From Setophaga petechia (taxonomy: Eukaryota; Chordata; Aves; Passeriformes; Parulidae), in assembly GCA_024362935.1 (NCBI GenBank), contig JANCRA010000006.1, forward strand, positions 29,939,924-30,003,923: DNA of 64,000 bases. The letters are read 5' to 3'. Position 1 is the stretch's first letter, and each line of letters begins with the position of its first letter. This document shows, piece by piece, positions 19,891 through 32,400 of the stretch. The translations under genes were made by a program, and so were the position numbers. Under the pieces are notes generated by a model that was given only the letters and a program-made list of their open reading frames with translations, had not been told where the DNA came from and did not search any database.

Positions 19891-20530
19891 GGCACAGCAC
19901 CACTTCCGCCCGGCCCCGCCCTCCGCCCCGCGCCGCCAGGGGGCGCTCCTGTCCCCGGGAGCCCGCGCGACTGCGGCACGGCGCTGTCACGTGACCGGCG
20001 ACGCGGAGGCGGGGCCAGCGGCTCGCGCTGTGCGCGGTGACGTCAGACGTCGTTGGCGCCCGGCTTGGCCGCCCGCCATCTTGGCCCCTGTGTGCGAGCG
20101 GCCGAGGCGGCGGCGCCGGGAGAGGCAGCGGCCCCGCCGGTACCGGGACCCGCGGGCAGCCGAGCGCCGCCCTGCGCGCCCGGTAAGCGGCGGGGATCCT
20201 CCGCTTCGCCGCGGCGGAGCGCGGGCTCGCGTGGCGGCACGGCGCCGGCAGGAGCGGGCGGGCGGCCTGCGCCGCATGGCCCCGGGCGGGGGCGGCTTCC
20301 GCCCGGGCGGGCCCGCGGCCGGCGGGTGAGGGGCGCCCTGGGCCGGCACCGCCGCCGGGCGGAGCGGGGCGGGCTGCGGCGCCGGGCGGCCGGGCCGGGG
20401 TTCGCCGGGCCGCCCCGCATTGGCGCTCGGGGCCGGCCGCGCCCCGCCGGGCACAGCCTGGGCCGCGCCCGGGGCCGGCGGGAGAGGCGGCCGTGCCGGG
20501 ACCGCTCCTGCGGGGCTGCTGCTTCCTTCT
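19890..20530 (+). promoter_or_regulatory. PRRC2C: CpG-island promoter of PRRC2C
   Basis: Very GC- and CpG-rich, no TATA box seen. Contains the palindromic E-box TCACGTGA (19987-19994), a perfect CRE TGACGTCA (20038-20045) and a YY1-type CCGCCATCTTGG (20073-20084). The order E-box, CRE, YY1 then a GT donor fits a TATA-less housekeeping promoter. Confidence 0.85.
20085..20182 (+). other. PRRC2C: Predicted PRRC2C noncoding exon 1
   Basis: GC-rich 5'UTR ending at CGCGCCCG before the strong donor GTAAGC (20183). The start is placed just after the YY1-type motif, which often marks transcription starts; the exact start is a guess. Confidence 0.55.
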
Positions 20531-23500
20531 CCCGCTTTCCTTTTTGCCCCTCGCTTTTCTCCTTTTTTTAACGGCGCATGGTCTGCTCCTTCCTCCCTTC
20601 CCCTCCTCTCCCTCCCAGCCTTTCTCTCTCGGGGTTCCCGCAGGAAGGCGCCGAGCCCTGCGCGCGTTCGCGCTCACTCCGCGGCTGTGATTCCTCTGCA
20701 GGAGCGCGGGGGGAGCGCAGCCTTGTCCTGCGGGTGCTGGAGGAAAAGCGCCTCGCTTTTCCAACTTGGAATCCGCATCCGGGGCTCTTTGACTCCTCGC
20801 CTACGGTAAAAGGCGGTTCTTGGGTGGTTTGGTGCGGGGCCGAGTGAAGGAAGGCATTGTTTGTGCTCCCGGGGTCGCGGTGGGCAGAGCCGGGGTGCGC
20901 TCAAAGGATGGGTGAGCGTGCTGAGATGACACGGCTGAAATTCCGGCAGCTGGTCTGCAGTGGGCATCATCCAGGGATGCAGGGATTAAAGATTTTTAGG
21001 CCAAAAGATGATTTTCAGGCTAAAAGGTAAGAGTTTGGGCTCTCTTGCTGAGGAAGGGGACATGCAGAAATCATTGTGCTGGGCCCTGCATGGAGCATCG
21101 TGGGTTTTCTTCCTTTTTGTGTTTCACGTGGGTGTTCTGTAAATATATTATTTGGTGGAACGTCTTGAAGTCAGTATTTTCAAGTATTTTTCTCCTTGTT
21201 GCCCTGATTATTTGGGTTAAATAGGTATATTCCAGCAATATTTCCAACAGAAGGAACCCGGTTGTGATTTTTTAATAGTTTTATTCCTTGTGCAGTGAGG
21301 CACCTGGCCCGTTGGGTGTCTCATCTTAAAGAGCTCTGCTCAGACTAGAAACTGGTTTTGAAGGGGCAGGAAACAGGACATGATCTCATTTGTCCATGTA
21401 TGAGAAACAAAAGGATTGACCTTAAATACTGACTGCCAGGAGCTCTGTGTGCCTGTCAGGGTTTTCTTTTTTAATTCTATAGTCTAGAGAATTTTGCTTC
21501 TCCATTAATTTTGTGGTGTTTTGGTGCAACTCTGCAACCATTTGGTTGAGATTAATGAACCTCAAAGTTTTGAGAGTTGGATGAGTGTTCAGTGGAAAGG
21601 TGATTTGGTGATGTGGGCTTGAGAATTCACTTTAAACTGAAGTCAGAGTTCGGTTCTCTCTTAAACCACTTGGAGACCAGGATTGAGACTCTGTCTGCCA
21701 CCTTGCTGGCTGGATGTGCTTGTATGAATTTCTTGGCTTTTTACAGATAATAGGCCATGAAATATGTATAACTCAATGTACAGTTGCTTCTGTGAGTCTT
21801 GGTAATATAAATATTCTGTGTCTTGGCACTTTATAGCAATTTATAATATCTTTGCTCTCATTTAGACTTTCCATAATGGGAGCCCTGGTTTTTTGTAGAG
21901 CAGAATGTTACATCAGTCTCCAGTTTTAACTTGGGCTCCCAGAATCAGCTGGAGATTATGGGATGCACCTTCCATAGGTCCTGTGTCCCTGGGAAAGTGA
22001 ACCAGGCCCAGTGAGCAAGGGAGAGATGATGCAATTCCAGAGGGAGCTCCCTGTGGCTTTGGGGCTGTCTGGATGAATTTTTGGTGGCAGTTCAGAGAAA
22101 GAATGGAAGTCAGAGCAGGATTCTGGTCTGTGAGGCCAATTTCAGCCAGGTGTCCTGCAGGACTGGGAGTTGCTTTGTTGCAGGCTGGTTTCCAGCCTGA
22201 GGAATGGCAGGGATGTGAGAGTGCAGAGAGGGTAGGATAAATACCATATAAGGGCTGGTGTGGGTAAAACGAGGAGATCAAAATCTCACAGAAGAGTTCC
22301 AGCCTTGCACAGTGTGCTCTTACAGAGGAGAAACCCTTGAGCAGTGGACTGGGATGTGAGAGAAGGAAAAACATTTCTGTTCAGAGGCTCCTGCAGTAGG
22401 GGAGGGTTTGAGGGGAAAAACTCAGCACCTTCCCACTGGCTGGGGATGGATGCTGGGCTTGTAATGACAGCCCTGCTGGTGGTGTTCTACTGGTAGAACC
22501 AGTTCATCCTCTGTAGGAAATTTTTCCTTTGCTCAGCTTGGTGCTCTCATTGTTTTTTGGGTTTGGGTTTTAGGGGTGAAAGTAGTGTGAAATAAAAGCT
22601 GAAATTGGTGTGAGGACGTGGGAGAAAATAAGACTGAGTATTGGTGAAATGAAAATGGAGTGCACGGGAGTCCTAAAAAATGCATCAAGAGCAGAGGAAG
22701 ATGAAGTCCTAATAAAAATCAGATGAAGACAGCTTTTATGTCTGTGAAGAACAGGCTAACAGAAATAGACTGTTTTTATTACAAATACCTCAGCCATTAC
22801 ATAACATTCTAAGTCAATGCTAACGAGATGGTCTGTTACAGATTGCAAACACACACTGGAGGGAGAAACTGTTTAACATTCCCATTGTTCATGGTTTAAA
22901 TTATCTGCCTCTGCCTTGATTAATGGAGAAATTAAGAGTGCAGGATCAGCCCTACATGTCTTCAATCTGGAGGATGATGGTGATCAATTTTAACTGATGT
23001 TTATTTGAAAATAATGTGGGCTGCCAGCATCAGAGACAGGAGTGGCTGCACTTGGTGTTGAGCCACAGCAAATGCACAAGTACTGCCTGGAGAGCTGGGG
23101 CATCACCCAGTGCTGGGAACTGAGAGAAGAGAGACCACTTAAATACCAATTTAATCAGTGTACAGCTGGTTCCCAAGTGAAATGGCAGCTTTGCTGGGGT
23201 TTTACCTAGTTGGGCTGTAAATTGTAGTTTGGCAATGACTTGGCTGCCCTGCTTGCTTAAGTTAGCAAATCAAACTTTCTGAGCAGCCCTTCTCAGGCTG
23301 TCCTCATGAAATCTAATAAATCACTACACCTTGGTTTAAAATTCATATTTTGTAAGGAAGTGACTGTTGCTAGATTTTATTGTTTGTGAATTTTAACTTA
23401 CAGTTTCAATCTACAGTTCAAATTGTAAGGAATGCTTGCAGCAGTAATGATTTAAGATGCACTTAAAATGATTTGTACCTTCAGCTAAGCTGGAAGTGCA

Positions 23501-26500
23501 GCAACATTTGCTTTTTGTTTGAGAACCCAACAATTTCCTCTCAGTTAAACACCTGATACTGCTTTAGGACTTCTGTTTCAAACTCACCAGATATTCCACT
23601 GAAGGACCTCAGTCTTAATATCAATGAATTGATGCTTTCATTTTGAAAAAAACAATAAATACTGATTTACAGGGTTTATTTTTTAGTCACGTTTAGGACA
23701 GTCTGTGCTTTGCATAGGTGCACAGCAGAAATCCTCTAATAAAAAGGAGCAAGAACATTTTTCCTTGACAATGCAAATAAGAAAGATGTATTTTAGCAAG
23801 AAAAGCTTGCCTTTGGCTTGTGGCAATTCTGAGTGGTTTTGCTGGAATCACCTTGGTTAAGAGATGTTTTCATACCACCAGCATGGACAGAGCTTTGTGG
23901 GACACACACAGCTTTGGATAACAAAAAGTTCCTTGCTAAGTTTTTTAATAATGTGTGGAGCCTGAATTATTTACTGCATCTTGAAAGCAAAGTGTCAAGG
24001 GCTGTGTGGGTTGGTTTTTTTCAGAGCAGAGTAAACAGAGCAGCAGGAGCAAGTGAAGATGTTAAAGCTGCTGTGCAGCCATTTGGCAAATCCAAGTTAA
24101 CTTCATGGAAAATGGATTCTCCAGTGCTGAGAGACAGATGCACAGAGCTGCCTATGCTGATAAGGCTTTTCCAGTTTAGCTTCTCATCTTCTTTTTCCCC
24201 TTTTTTTGTGGTCAAGCCCAGTGTGAAGCAGAGGTGTGGAGTGAGCCCTTGCTGCTGTCAGAGCTGTTGGCAGCTGCAGCTCTGCCATGCTGAGCATTGC
24301 TCAGTCTACAAGGACATGTGTCTGCTCCAGGAATGGCTGAGTCCCAGGGAGGAGCAGGTCACCAGAGCTCCAGAGGATGATGGGCAGCAGCTAGAAGAGC
24401 CTGTGAGAGGCTGCACCACACCAAGGAACAAAATCCTACCACCTTTATTTGCATTGCAGTGAGGGTTTTTTACTGCTGCTGACTGTGTGTTACAAGCTGG
24501 AGCATTTGGCAGCCCTGGCTCTCACTATCACAGTGGGGTATCTTAAAAACCTTCAAAATATGCTGTAACATCTCTTTATACAGAGAAGAAATTTATTTTT
24601 GATGTACATGAGTCAGGTTAGGAAGAACAGGAGTAATGGGCAGCAAAGAATTTGGGCAAGGTGGGAAGTTTTAAATGTGGTGACAAGTAGCTTAAGTCAT
24701 TACATAAGTGATTAGAGGAACTGTTTTAAACTTTTTTATATAATGGTGAGGTTGTACAAGAGTTCAGAACTGGTTATTTCTGTAGGTTCTTATTGTTGAG
24801 TGCTTTCATACTCAGGTTGGAGCCTTCAACAACAAAAATACCATGAGAAGATGAGCACAAAAGAATTGGGCAAAGAGAGGAATAATTTTGGCATGTGTGT
24901 TCTAAAAAAGAGGGAAAATCCTTAAGGATGTACCCCTAGAGTGGTTCTTATTCACTGTCAGAATATTCTGTAGGAGCTCATGAACAGAGGAGCTTGCTCA
25001 ACATTATTTCCAAGCAACTTCTAACAAATTTCCAAAATAAAACCTTTAGATGTAATTATTTCTTATTTAAGGATTAACTTATGAATAGGGGCTTTGGAAA
25101 AACAAGTTAAGTATAGAAATTTTTACTTATTTGTAGTTGAGGTCAGGGATATTTTAAAGATAGAGAAAAGCATGATGAGAAATCTGCTCAGTGTTGTTGT
25201 TCCTGGGGAAGAACACTGAAAAAAGGCCTCACTCCTTCTGTGAAAAAACATTAATTATTTCATGGGGCTTGGAAATTGTGCTAAAGGAGCAGGAAATGGA
25301 AGTTTTGAATGAGATTCCTTGAGTTACTCCCAGCAAAGGAATTATTTAACTTTTTTCTCCTCATCTGTCCTGCTCTTTTCCACTGCCCAGGTTTACATGG
25401 GATGGGTGGAAGGGTTGAAAATGTGCCACCAGCTCAGGGAGGGTTGGCAATAAAGAGGTTTTTGCAGTAAGTATTGAAGGGAAAGAGAAAAATGAAACAG
25501 TGGAAGGATGGGCATTGACTGTAATGGCTGCAGCTTCTGCTCATCTGTTGGGATCTGGGCTTTTTTCATGTGTTTATTGATTTTTTTTCATCATCCTCCT
25601 CAAGGAAATGTTTTGCACCAGCTTCAGGAGGGGAATCCTGCTCAGCTCAGCTCTATTGTGTGACTCCCCCAGGCAGCACCTGCAGAGCAGCACTCCCAGC
25701 TCACTGTGGGTTTTCTTTTGTCCCCTTTTCTCAGCCTGACCCAGCAGCCCCCAAGGAGGATGCTCCCCATGTCACTTAAAGGGATTTACTGATATTTTTG
25801 CTTTTCCAGGCTTCTGCTGGGTGGTGTGGTCCAGTTGAGCAAGAGACAGAGTGGTGCTTGTGAAGGCTGCTGAGTGTGTTTGTGATTTTTGATGGGATTG
25901 TTTGTGCTCCTAAGCATTACCAGATGCCTTTACAGAGAGCTGCTGGGGTCTGGTAAACTGATCTAAATTAGCTATGAACAACTTGGTGAATACTTGGAAT
26001 TTTTTCAGTTAAAAACCCTTTCTGACAGGTAAGACAGGTCATGGTAGTGTTCTGAGAAAATTCAGAGAAAATGCTGCCTCCCAGGCTGCTGTTTAAACCC
26101 TGCACTTGGATTTAAAAGCAGGTACACAGCTTGTTTCTGCAAGAATTTGCCTTAATTTATTCCCTTATCTTGTGCTCAAAAATAGGCAGCGATTCAGTTT
26201 GGGGAGCTTTGAAGTTAAATTTCTTTAATAAATGGTTTTGCAAATCTTAAAAATAAGTCTCATTTGGCATCTGCAAGTTGAAAAGCTAATTGGGCAAAAG
26301 CACTTGCATTGTTCTGTTCCCAGAAATAATGAGAATGCTTATCATTATGATGCTCTCTTTATTTCTGTAGAAACTGTTTGGGGTTTTTTTCTGGCCCTGG
26401 CTTTTTTCCAGAACTTCAAAACTCCTGCCTCAATTAAAACTTTACAATTTATGAAAGTTTCTTAACCAGCTGCATGAAACTGGAAAATCAAAAATCTGTC

Positions 26501-27940
26501 TTGCAAAAAATTGGCTTGATGTCAAAGAAATCAGAAAAGACTTCACTTTGTGCAATCAGGTTCACAACTTCATCTTTAGTCCCTTCTCTTCATTATTTGT
26601 ATGCAAATTCCATCAGTCTGTTAGCCTAAAAAACTATTCCTCATGTTGCAAAGAAGTTTGGAAAAAATGACCAAATTAAATTTTCTGACCTCAGAAACCA
26701 AATTAAAATCACTTCTCTCTAGATCTTTTAAACAAGGCATCCATTTTTATTTTTTTATTAAGGATTTGAGCCTTGAGGCTGAGTTTGGACATGATGGATT
26801 TCACTTCTTCAAGGTACCTGACCACCAGAGTGGATTTCTGTGGGAGTTTAGTGCTGCTGTTTGTGGTGGCAGATGTTGGGCTTTCAGTCCAGAATAGTAG
26901 AAAAGTTTTGTTAAAACTCTCTGGTGCTTCTTGTACCATTTTTCATTCTCTAACCTCTGGAAATGCAAAGAATTACCAGACACAAAATTCACCCAAGGGA
27001 GATTCTTAATTTAATTTTACCTTGCTTGATACTCCACTTTGAAAATTGATATTTTTGAAATCAATTTCTGTTTTAACTGTAAAGTTATCATTACAATGAA
27101 ATAACAGTATTTCATTATAAAGCTACAGCAGGCAGGTTATTATACCTTCTGCACGTGCAGTAGTTGAGAACTGAATGAAATTTTTAGGGAGGAACTTGCT
27201 AATTTCAGCATTTTGTTTTAAAATATCTGTATTTTTGCTTGAGTGCATCTCTGAATTGTCCCCTTAGCTCCTTGTAAAGGGCAGAGCTCAGTGTAAGAAA
27301 CCTGAAGAGCAGACTTGGGCCATTGGTGTAAAATGTGGAAGAAAGAGAAAAACATTGAAAGCATTGAATTCCTGGATAACTGCATTGTTCTAGATAATAT
27401 TTAAATAGTATTTGTGAGGATACTGAACAGCTTTATTGTTCTGAATATAAACATGCCAAAAAAAAATCAACTAAATGAAATGAAAATTGCTTTTATTTCA
27501 AGTTCCTAAATATCTGCACTGGCATCACTTCTGCCTGTGAGGGGAGGGGATGGCACCAGAACCTCTCAGTTACCTCAGATCACCTAAAAATGAGAAAATT
27601 TCCTCAGCTTTAGAACACCAGAAATGATTTAGCTGCACAAAAGCAGCTGTGTGACACATGAAAGTATTGAGAGATTTCTGACAGCTTTACTGCCAGGGTG
27701 ACTTTAACCTGGCTGTGGCTTTTTAATCCTGCTTCTGTGGACACATTTCAGTCATGCTGGTTCTGATGGAGCCTGCTGATCAAGCTTTGGCAGGGCTGTT
27801 CCACAGGAACAGGGTTACATTGAAATATTCCTGCACATACAGTTCAATAAATAGAGACAAATTTAAGGTTTGCTGGACTTGGTTCTGTGGGGTTTTTAAT
27901 CATTTTTTCTTCTCGAGAAGAAAAAAATGAATAAAACTGA

Positions 27941-28574
27941 CATAATTTTTTTCTGCAATAATCATCCTAAAAATTTGTTTAGTGCCATGTTAACCTTGAA
28001 ATTCTCCCAACAAAAATTCCCTGTGCTGTTGTGCTTTGTTGCTGGTTTTCCCATTGGAAAGCCAGGGTTTGGTGATCAGTATTTCTCCCAAAAATGAGTT
28101 CCACAAGCTGCCTTGCAGCCTCTCTAAGGCAGCACATTTGCTTGCTCTGTAGATTTGACATAATTTTTTTTCTGCAGTTATTATTCTAAAAATTTGTTTA
28201 GTGCCATGTTAGCCTTAAAATCCCCCAACAAAAATTCCCTGAGCTGTTGTGCTTTGTTGCTGGTTTTCCTGTTGGAAAGCCAGGGTTTAGATAATCAGTA
28301 TTTCTCCCACAAATGGGTTCCACAAGCTGCCTTGCAGCCTTTCTGAGGCAGCACATTTCCTTGCTCTGTAGAATTGGCATAATTTTTTTTTTCTGCAATA
28401 ATAATTCTAAAAGTTCGTTTACTGCCATGTTAGCCCCAACAAAAATTCCCAGAGCTGTTGTGCTTTGTTGCTGGTTTTCCTATTGGAAAGCCAGGGAGTA
28501 TTTCTCCCAAAAAATGAGTTCCACAAGCTGCCTTGCAGCCTTTCTAAGGCAGCACATTTCCTTGCTCTGTAGAT
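27941..28574. repeat. Three-copy ~219-bp tandem repeat in PRRC2C intron 1
   Basis: CATAATTTTT starts units at 27941, 28159 and 28378 (periods 218 and 219; the last unit is about 196 bp with internal deletions). Shared blocks include GCTGTTGTGCTTTGTTGCTG and ACAAGCTGCCTTGCAGCC. Confidence 0.9.
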
Positions 28575-31022
28575 TGCTGGGTCACAGTAACATAATGCTT
28601 TGAAGGACTTTCTGACTAGAGGGTTTTTTTGGGGGTAGCTAATTTGGGTTGTTTTTCATTTTTCATTTAGCTCTATTTAGATTGTTGTTGCTTGTCTGTT
28701 AGAATTGATGCTGATATATCTGTGGGTGCCCATTTCTGGCATCCCCAAATTCTATTTTTATAGGATAATGCCCTGAAATGGCTGCATTGTGTCATGGTGG
28801 CACACTCAGCTTTGGTATTTTCTGGAAAGACTTTTTATGTTTTAAAGAGGAGCTGTTGGAGGAATAACTGAGCTAGCAAAGCCTGCTTTGCCCCAGCTTT
28901 ATCTCAGGATGGAGATCTTGGTTCTGAAGACACTAATTTGGATTTCTTTCCATTTTGTGGCTCTTTACTCCTCTGTAGATTGTGCCCATCTACAGCTCTC
29001 CCAAGGAGGTGCTGGGTACATGGAGATGGTGATTAAAGGGTTTTTTTGTCCTTCTTGGCTGCAAATCTCCTTGGATTTTATGCAATCAGTGCTTTGTACC
29101 CTCATTCAAGCTGTGCTGGAAACCACTGAGCCCAAAATCTAGAGATGGGAGAGGATTTTAGTAAGGATATTAAACTTGTATAGAATGAACTGTGCTGACA
29201 TCTACCCAAAACTCATCCAAAATATCAGGAGTTTCTCCTCCTGTAGGTCATAGATGATGGAGGTCCATGAAGAAAAAGCCTTGATGGAGATCCATGAAGA
29301 AAAAACTTCAAGTCCCCAAAGTTTTCCTGCAATTTTCAGCCTGCTCAGCAGAAATCTGCTTGATAATGAACCTTGCTGCAGGTGGCTCTTGGAGGGAAGG
29401 GAAATCCTGATTTGAGAGGCTTTTTTTGATACTTAGATTTGACAGAGGATTATTTGTGTTACCAGAGGTTCTCCAAACTTGGTTTTGTGTCATATTTAAC
29501 TGATAGTGCTGTAATTAAGAATTCATACTAGTGGGATAAATGACCACAGCTTTTGTGTATTTGTTTTGTAGATAAAAATTGGGCTAAAAATGGTGATTCC
29601 AGAGGTGAAAATATAAATCCATCAAGAAGAGATTGTTGATAAACATCCCTGTCAAAGGAATGTTTAATTGTAATTCCATTTTTTATCTGTGTGTAGCCTT
29701 CCCTCTTCAAAGCCACATCCAAACCCCATGTATTCAGTAATTGCAGAGTATTTGGAGTCTCCTTTTAAAATAATAGGATTCCATGAGACTGGGTTCCAAA
29801 AGGCACAAAAAAAAGGGTTTCTTGGGTTCCAAGCACTTTGACTCCAGTATCCTCTGTTTCTTTGTTTTAAATTGGCATTCTCTTTCTGTCATTGATTTAA
29901 ACTGGTCTCTTTTCTGAAGATCACACAGTTGGTTTTCAAAAATTAGTATCTAGCTGGATTTTACAGCTTAGATTTTACAGTAGTGGGCATTTCTTCAGTT
30001 CTAGAATCTAAATATGCCAGACTTAGAGTTGAAATGAAAACTTTGTCTGAAATTTTTAATGCCACATTTTTATGTGCACTGAATTTTTTTTTTGAAATTA
30101 CTAATTTGGGAGCATCTGCCTCTAAAACCAGTGGAATATGTGGTTAAAAAGTTTTATTTTATAAATATTTTTAAATATAAGTATATATATATTTATATAT
30201 AATTTTTAATTTTTTTTTAGTAGTTGTATTTGCTTCCAGTATTTACCAGAATCACATTGTTCAATGTCCCAGAAATTCTGAGAATTATTCAGTATTTGTA
30301 ATGCTTTCAATCCTGGGAAGCTCCTGTGCAGATTTCCTGTTGTGATTGAGCTCCTAGGCTGTGGGGTTGAGATGGAAGGATGTATTAAATCTAACTGCAA
30401 TACTGCTGGAAAAGTCTCTTGGCATGTTGCACCAAAAACCAGACCTTTTGTGTCTAAATAGGGCTGTAAAATGCAGTGTATAAAATATATTTTGTCATCT
30501 GGTCTGACAAGAATTTAGGAGTCAAGCTGTTAAATATTTTCTACTTATTGCAACTCAGTCCTCAAAAGTGACCTCAAAATAGGGAAGATTTTTACCTTAA
30601 GTAAAACTTTTTTCAAGGCTGCAATTGTTCCTAATAGAACACTGTCCAAAGTTTGCAGGAGTATTAAATAGTGTCATTAAATTCTAAACAATTCATACAG
30701 GTGAGTTCTAAAATGATCAGGAGAGCTGGGAATTTAGTGGGATATGTGTAGGGATTTGTTTGCTGGGGTTTTATTATTAAAAACATGTTTTTGTAGTCTG
30801 GAATCCACTGCATTCAGCACCAGCTCTAAATGTCTAAGAGGGCACAAGTAAAAGTTCCTTAACAGAGATCAGGATATTTAGAATTTGTGGCAGCTCCTCT
30901 GTGTGCTGTTTTCTGTACACAAATTCTGAGTTCCTTGCAGGATTTAAAACAGTCAGCCAGTTGGAGTGTGAAAAAATAGTCTGGTACCTTCTTTGGCAAC
31001 CAGTATCAGGTCTAAATGTACT

Positions 31023-31025
<3 letters not shown>

Positions 31026-31060
<35 letters not shown>
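31026..31060. repeat. (TA)n microsatellite
   Basis: Seventeen or so uninterrupted TA dinucleotides in PRRC2C intron 1. Confidence 0.95.
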
Positions 31061-31063
<3 letters not shown>

Positions 31064-31644
31064 TATTATTGAATATATTGACCTGCCTCATTGAAAGTCT
31101 TTCTTTTGTGCAAGTCAGATTACTGAGGAATTTGCAGATTTAATCATTGTAAAACAGTTTATTTTTCTGTGTAATACAAGTTGGGAAAACTTGTCAAACA
31201 GTATGAATTTTAATAGTATAAAAGGCTTAGAGCTCAGTTGTAATGAGCAGGGTAATTTTTCTAAATTAAACATAAAAAGGGATGTTCAGGGAATGTGTTC
31301 ACTGCCCTGAGCTTGAAGCTGTTACAGTGAAGGTCTGCCCAAGTATGAAATCTGTATTGCTCTGTAAAAGGAGTGTTATTATGATTAAGATTTTCCATAT
31401 TTCATCTCCAGCAGAGGTGCAGGCTTTGGCAGAAAATGACAGAAGATTATCTGAAATCACCCTCAAACTGCTTTCTGCTTGCTTTGGCTGTATCTTTTAG
31501 GGCTTTGCTGCTGTTGACAATTTTGGGGGGGTAAAAAATGACCCAAGTTGTCTTTTTTTAATTTATTTGTTTTGTTTGCCAGTTTCTAGATTATTTACCA
31601 TTGTGAAGCCACTTCTTGTTTACAAACTCCTCGGCTGGGATGAG

Positions 31645-32400
31645 TCCTGGGCCAGAAATTAAAACTCTGGATGAGCTGTTGAAGAATAAAACTCTGAATA
31701 GCACTTGAAGAACATGTGAGCACAGTGGTTGTAGTTCATGACTTGATACATTTATAGGCTCACCTGAAAGCTGTTTGCCACCCTGTGCTCCTGGCAATTC
31801 CTGCCCAGAACCTTCTGTGATGCTCCAGGATGATTGTAGTGGACTCTTGATCATAAATTCATCATCTAGATTCCAGCCACAGCCTTGGCTGCTGGGCTGT
31901 CCCTCATCTATCCAAAACAACGACACTGTAAGGTTCCACTACTCAAATATCTTCACAGGAGAAAACCCAGCCAGTCTGAAACATGAATTTAGTCCAGCTT
32001 ATCTCTGGAGTTATCAAGAACCCAGTCCAGCATGTTGGGCTGTGCCCATCAGTGTCATCCATCCCAGCCTGCTGCTTTCAGCCTGAGCCCAGGCACTCTG
32101 CTTTATCAGGCTGGCTCTGCCCTGGCCTTCCTTCTGCCAGGAGATTCAGTTTACCAGGAGGAGTTTACCCAGCTCTGTGCCTTCCCCTCTTCTGTTCCTC
32201 TGTGTTCCCAGCCTGGAATTTATGGGGAAGGATTCACCACAGTCATCCTGGAGCATCACAGGAGGTGCTGGGCAGTGACTGCCAGGAGCACAGGGTGGCA
32301 AACCAGCTTTCAGGTGATCCTTGAGCTGCAATCACTGTGCTCACACGTTCTTCCAAGTGCAAACAGCTCATCCAGAGCTCTGATTCCCAGCCCTGTTTCA
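31645..32400. repeat. Inverted repeat with ~200-bp arms in PRRC2C intron 1
   Basis: The left arm (about 31645-31865) and the reverse complement of the right arm (about 32214-32400) share CTCTGGATGAGCTGTT, GTGAGCACAGTG, CACCTGAAAGCTG, TGCCACCCTGTGCTCCTGGC and GTGATGCTCCAGGATGA. The spacer is about 350 bp. Probably two opposite insertions of one unnamed repeat. Confidence 0.8.

Noticed and set aside
19169..20764. 531-codon minus-strand open frame, Pro/Ser/Val/Leu-rich
   Set aside because: It spans the G-rich minisatellite and the CpG island; the composition is that of the repeat and no domain is visible.
20420..20847. Open frames in the CpG island as a PRRC2C upstream coding exon
   Set aside because: The PRRC2C N-terminus matches exon 2 exactly, and the frames in the island reflect high GC content without stops.
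23833..24462. 209-codon + strand open frame in PRRC2C intron 1
   Set aside because: Begins with GTG, has no recognisable motif, and lies deep in an intron.
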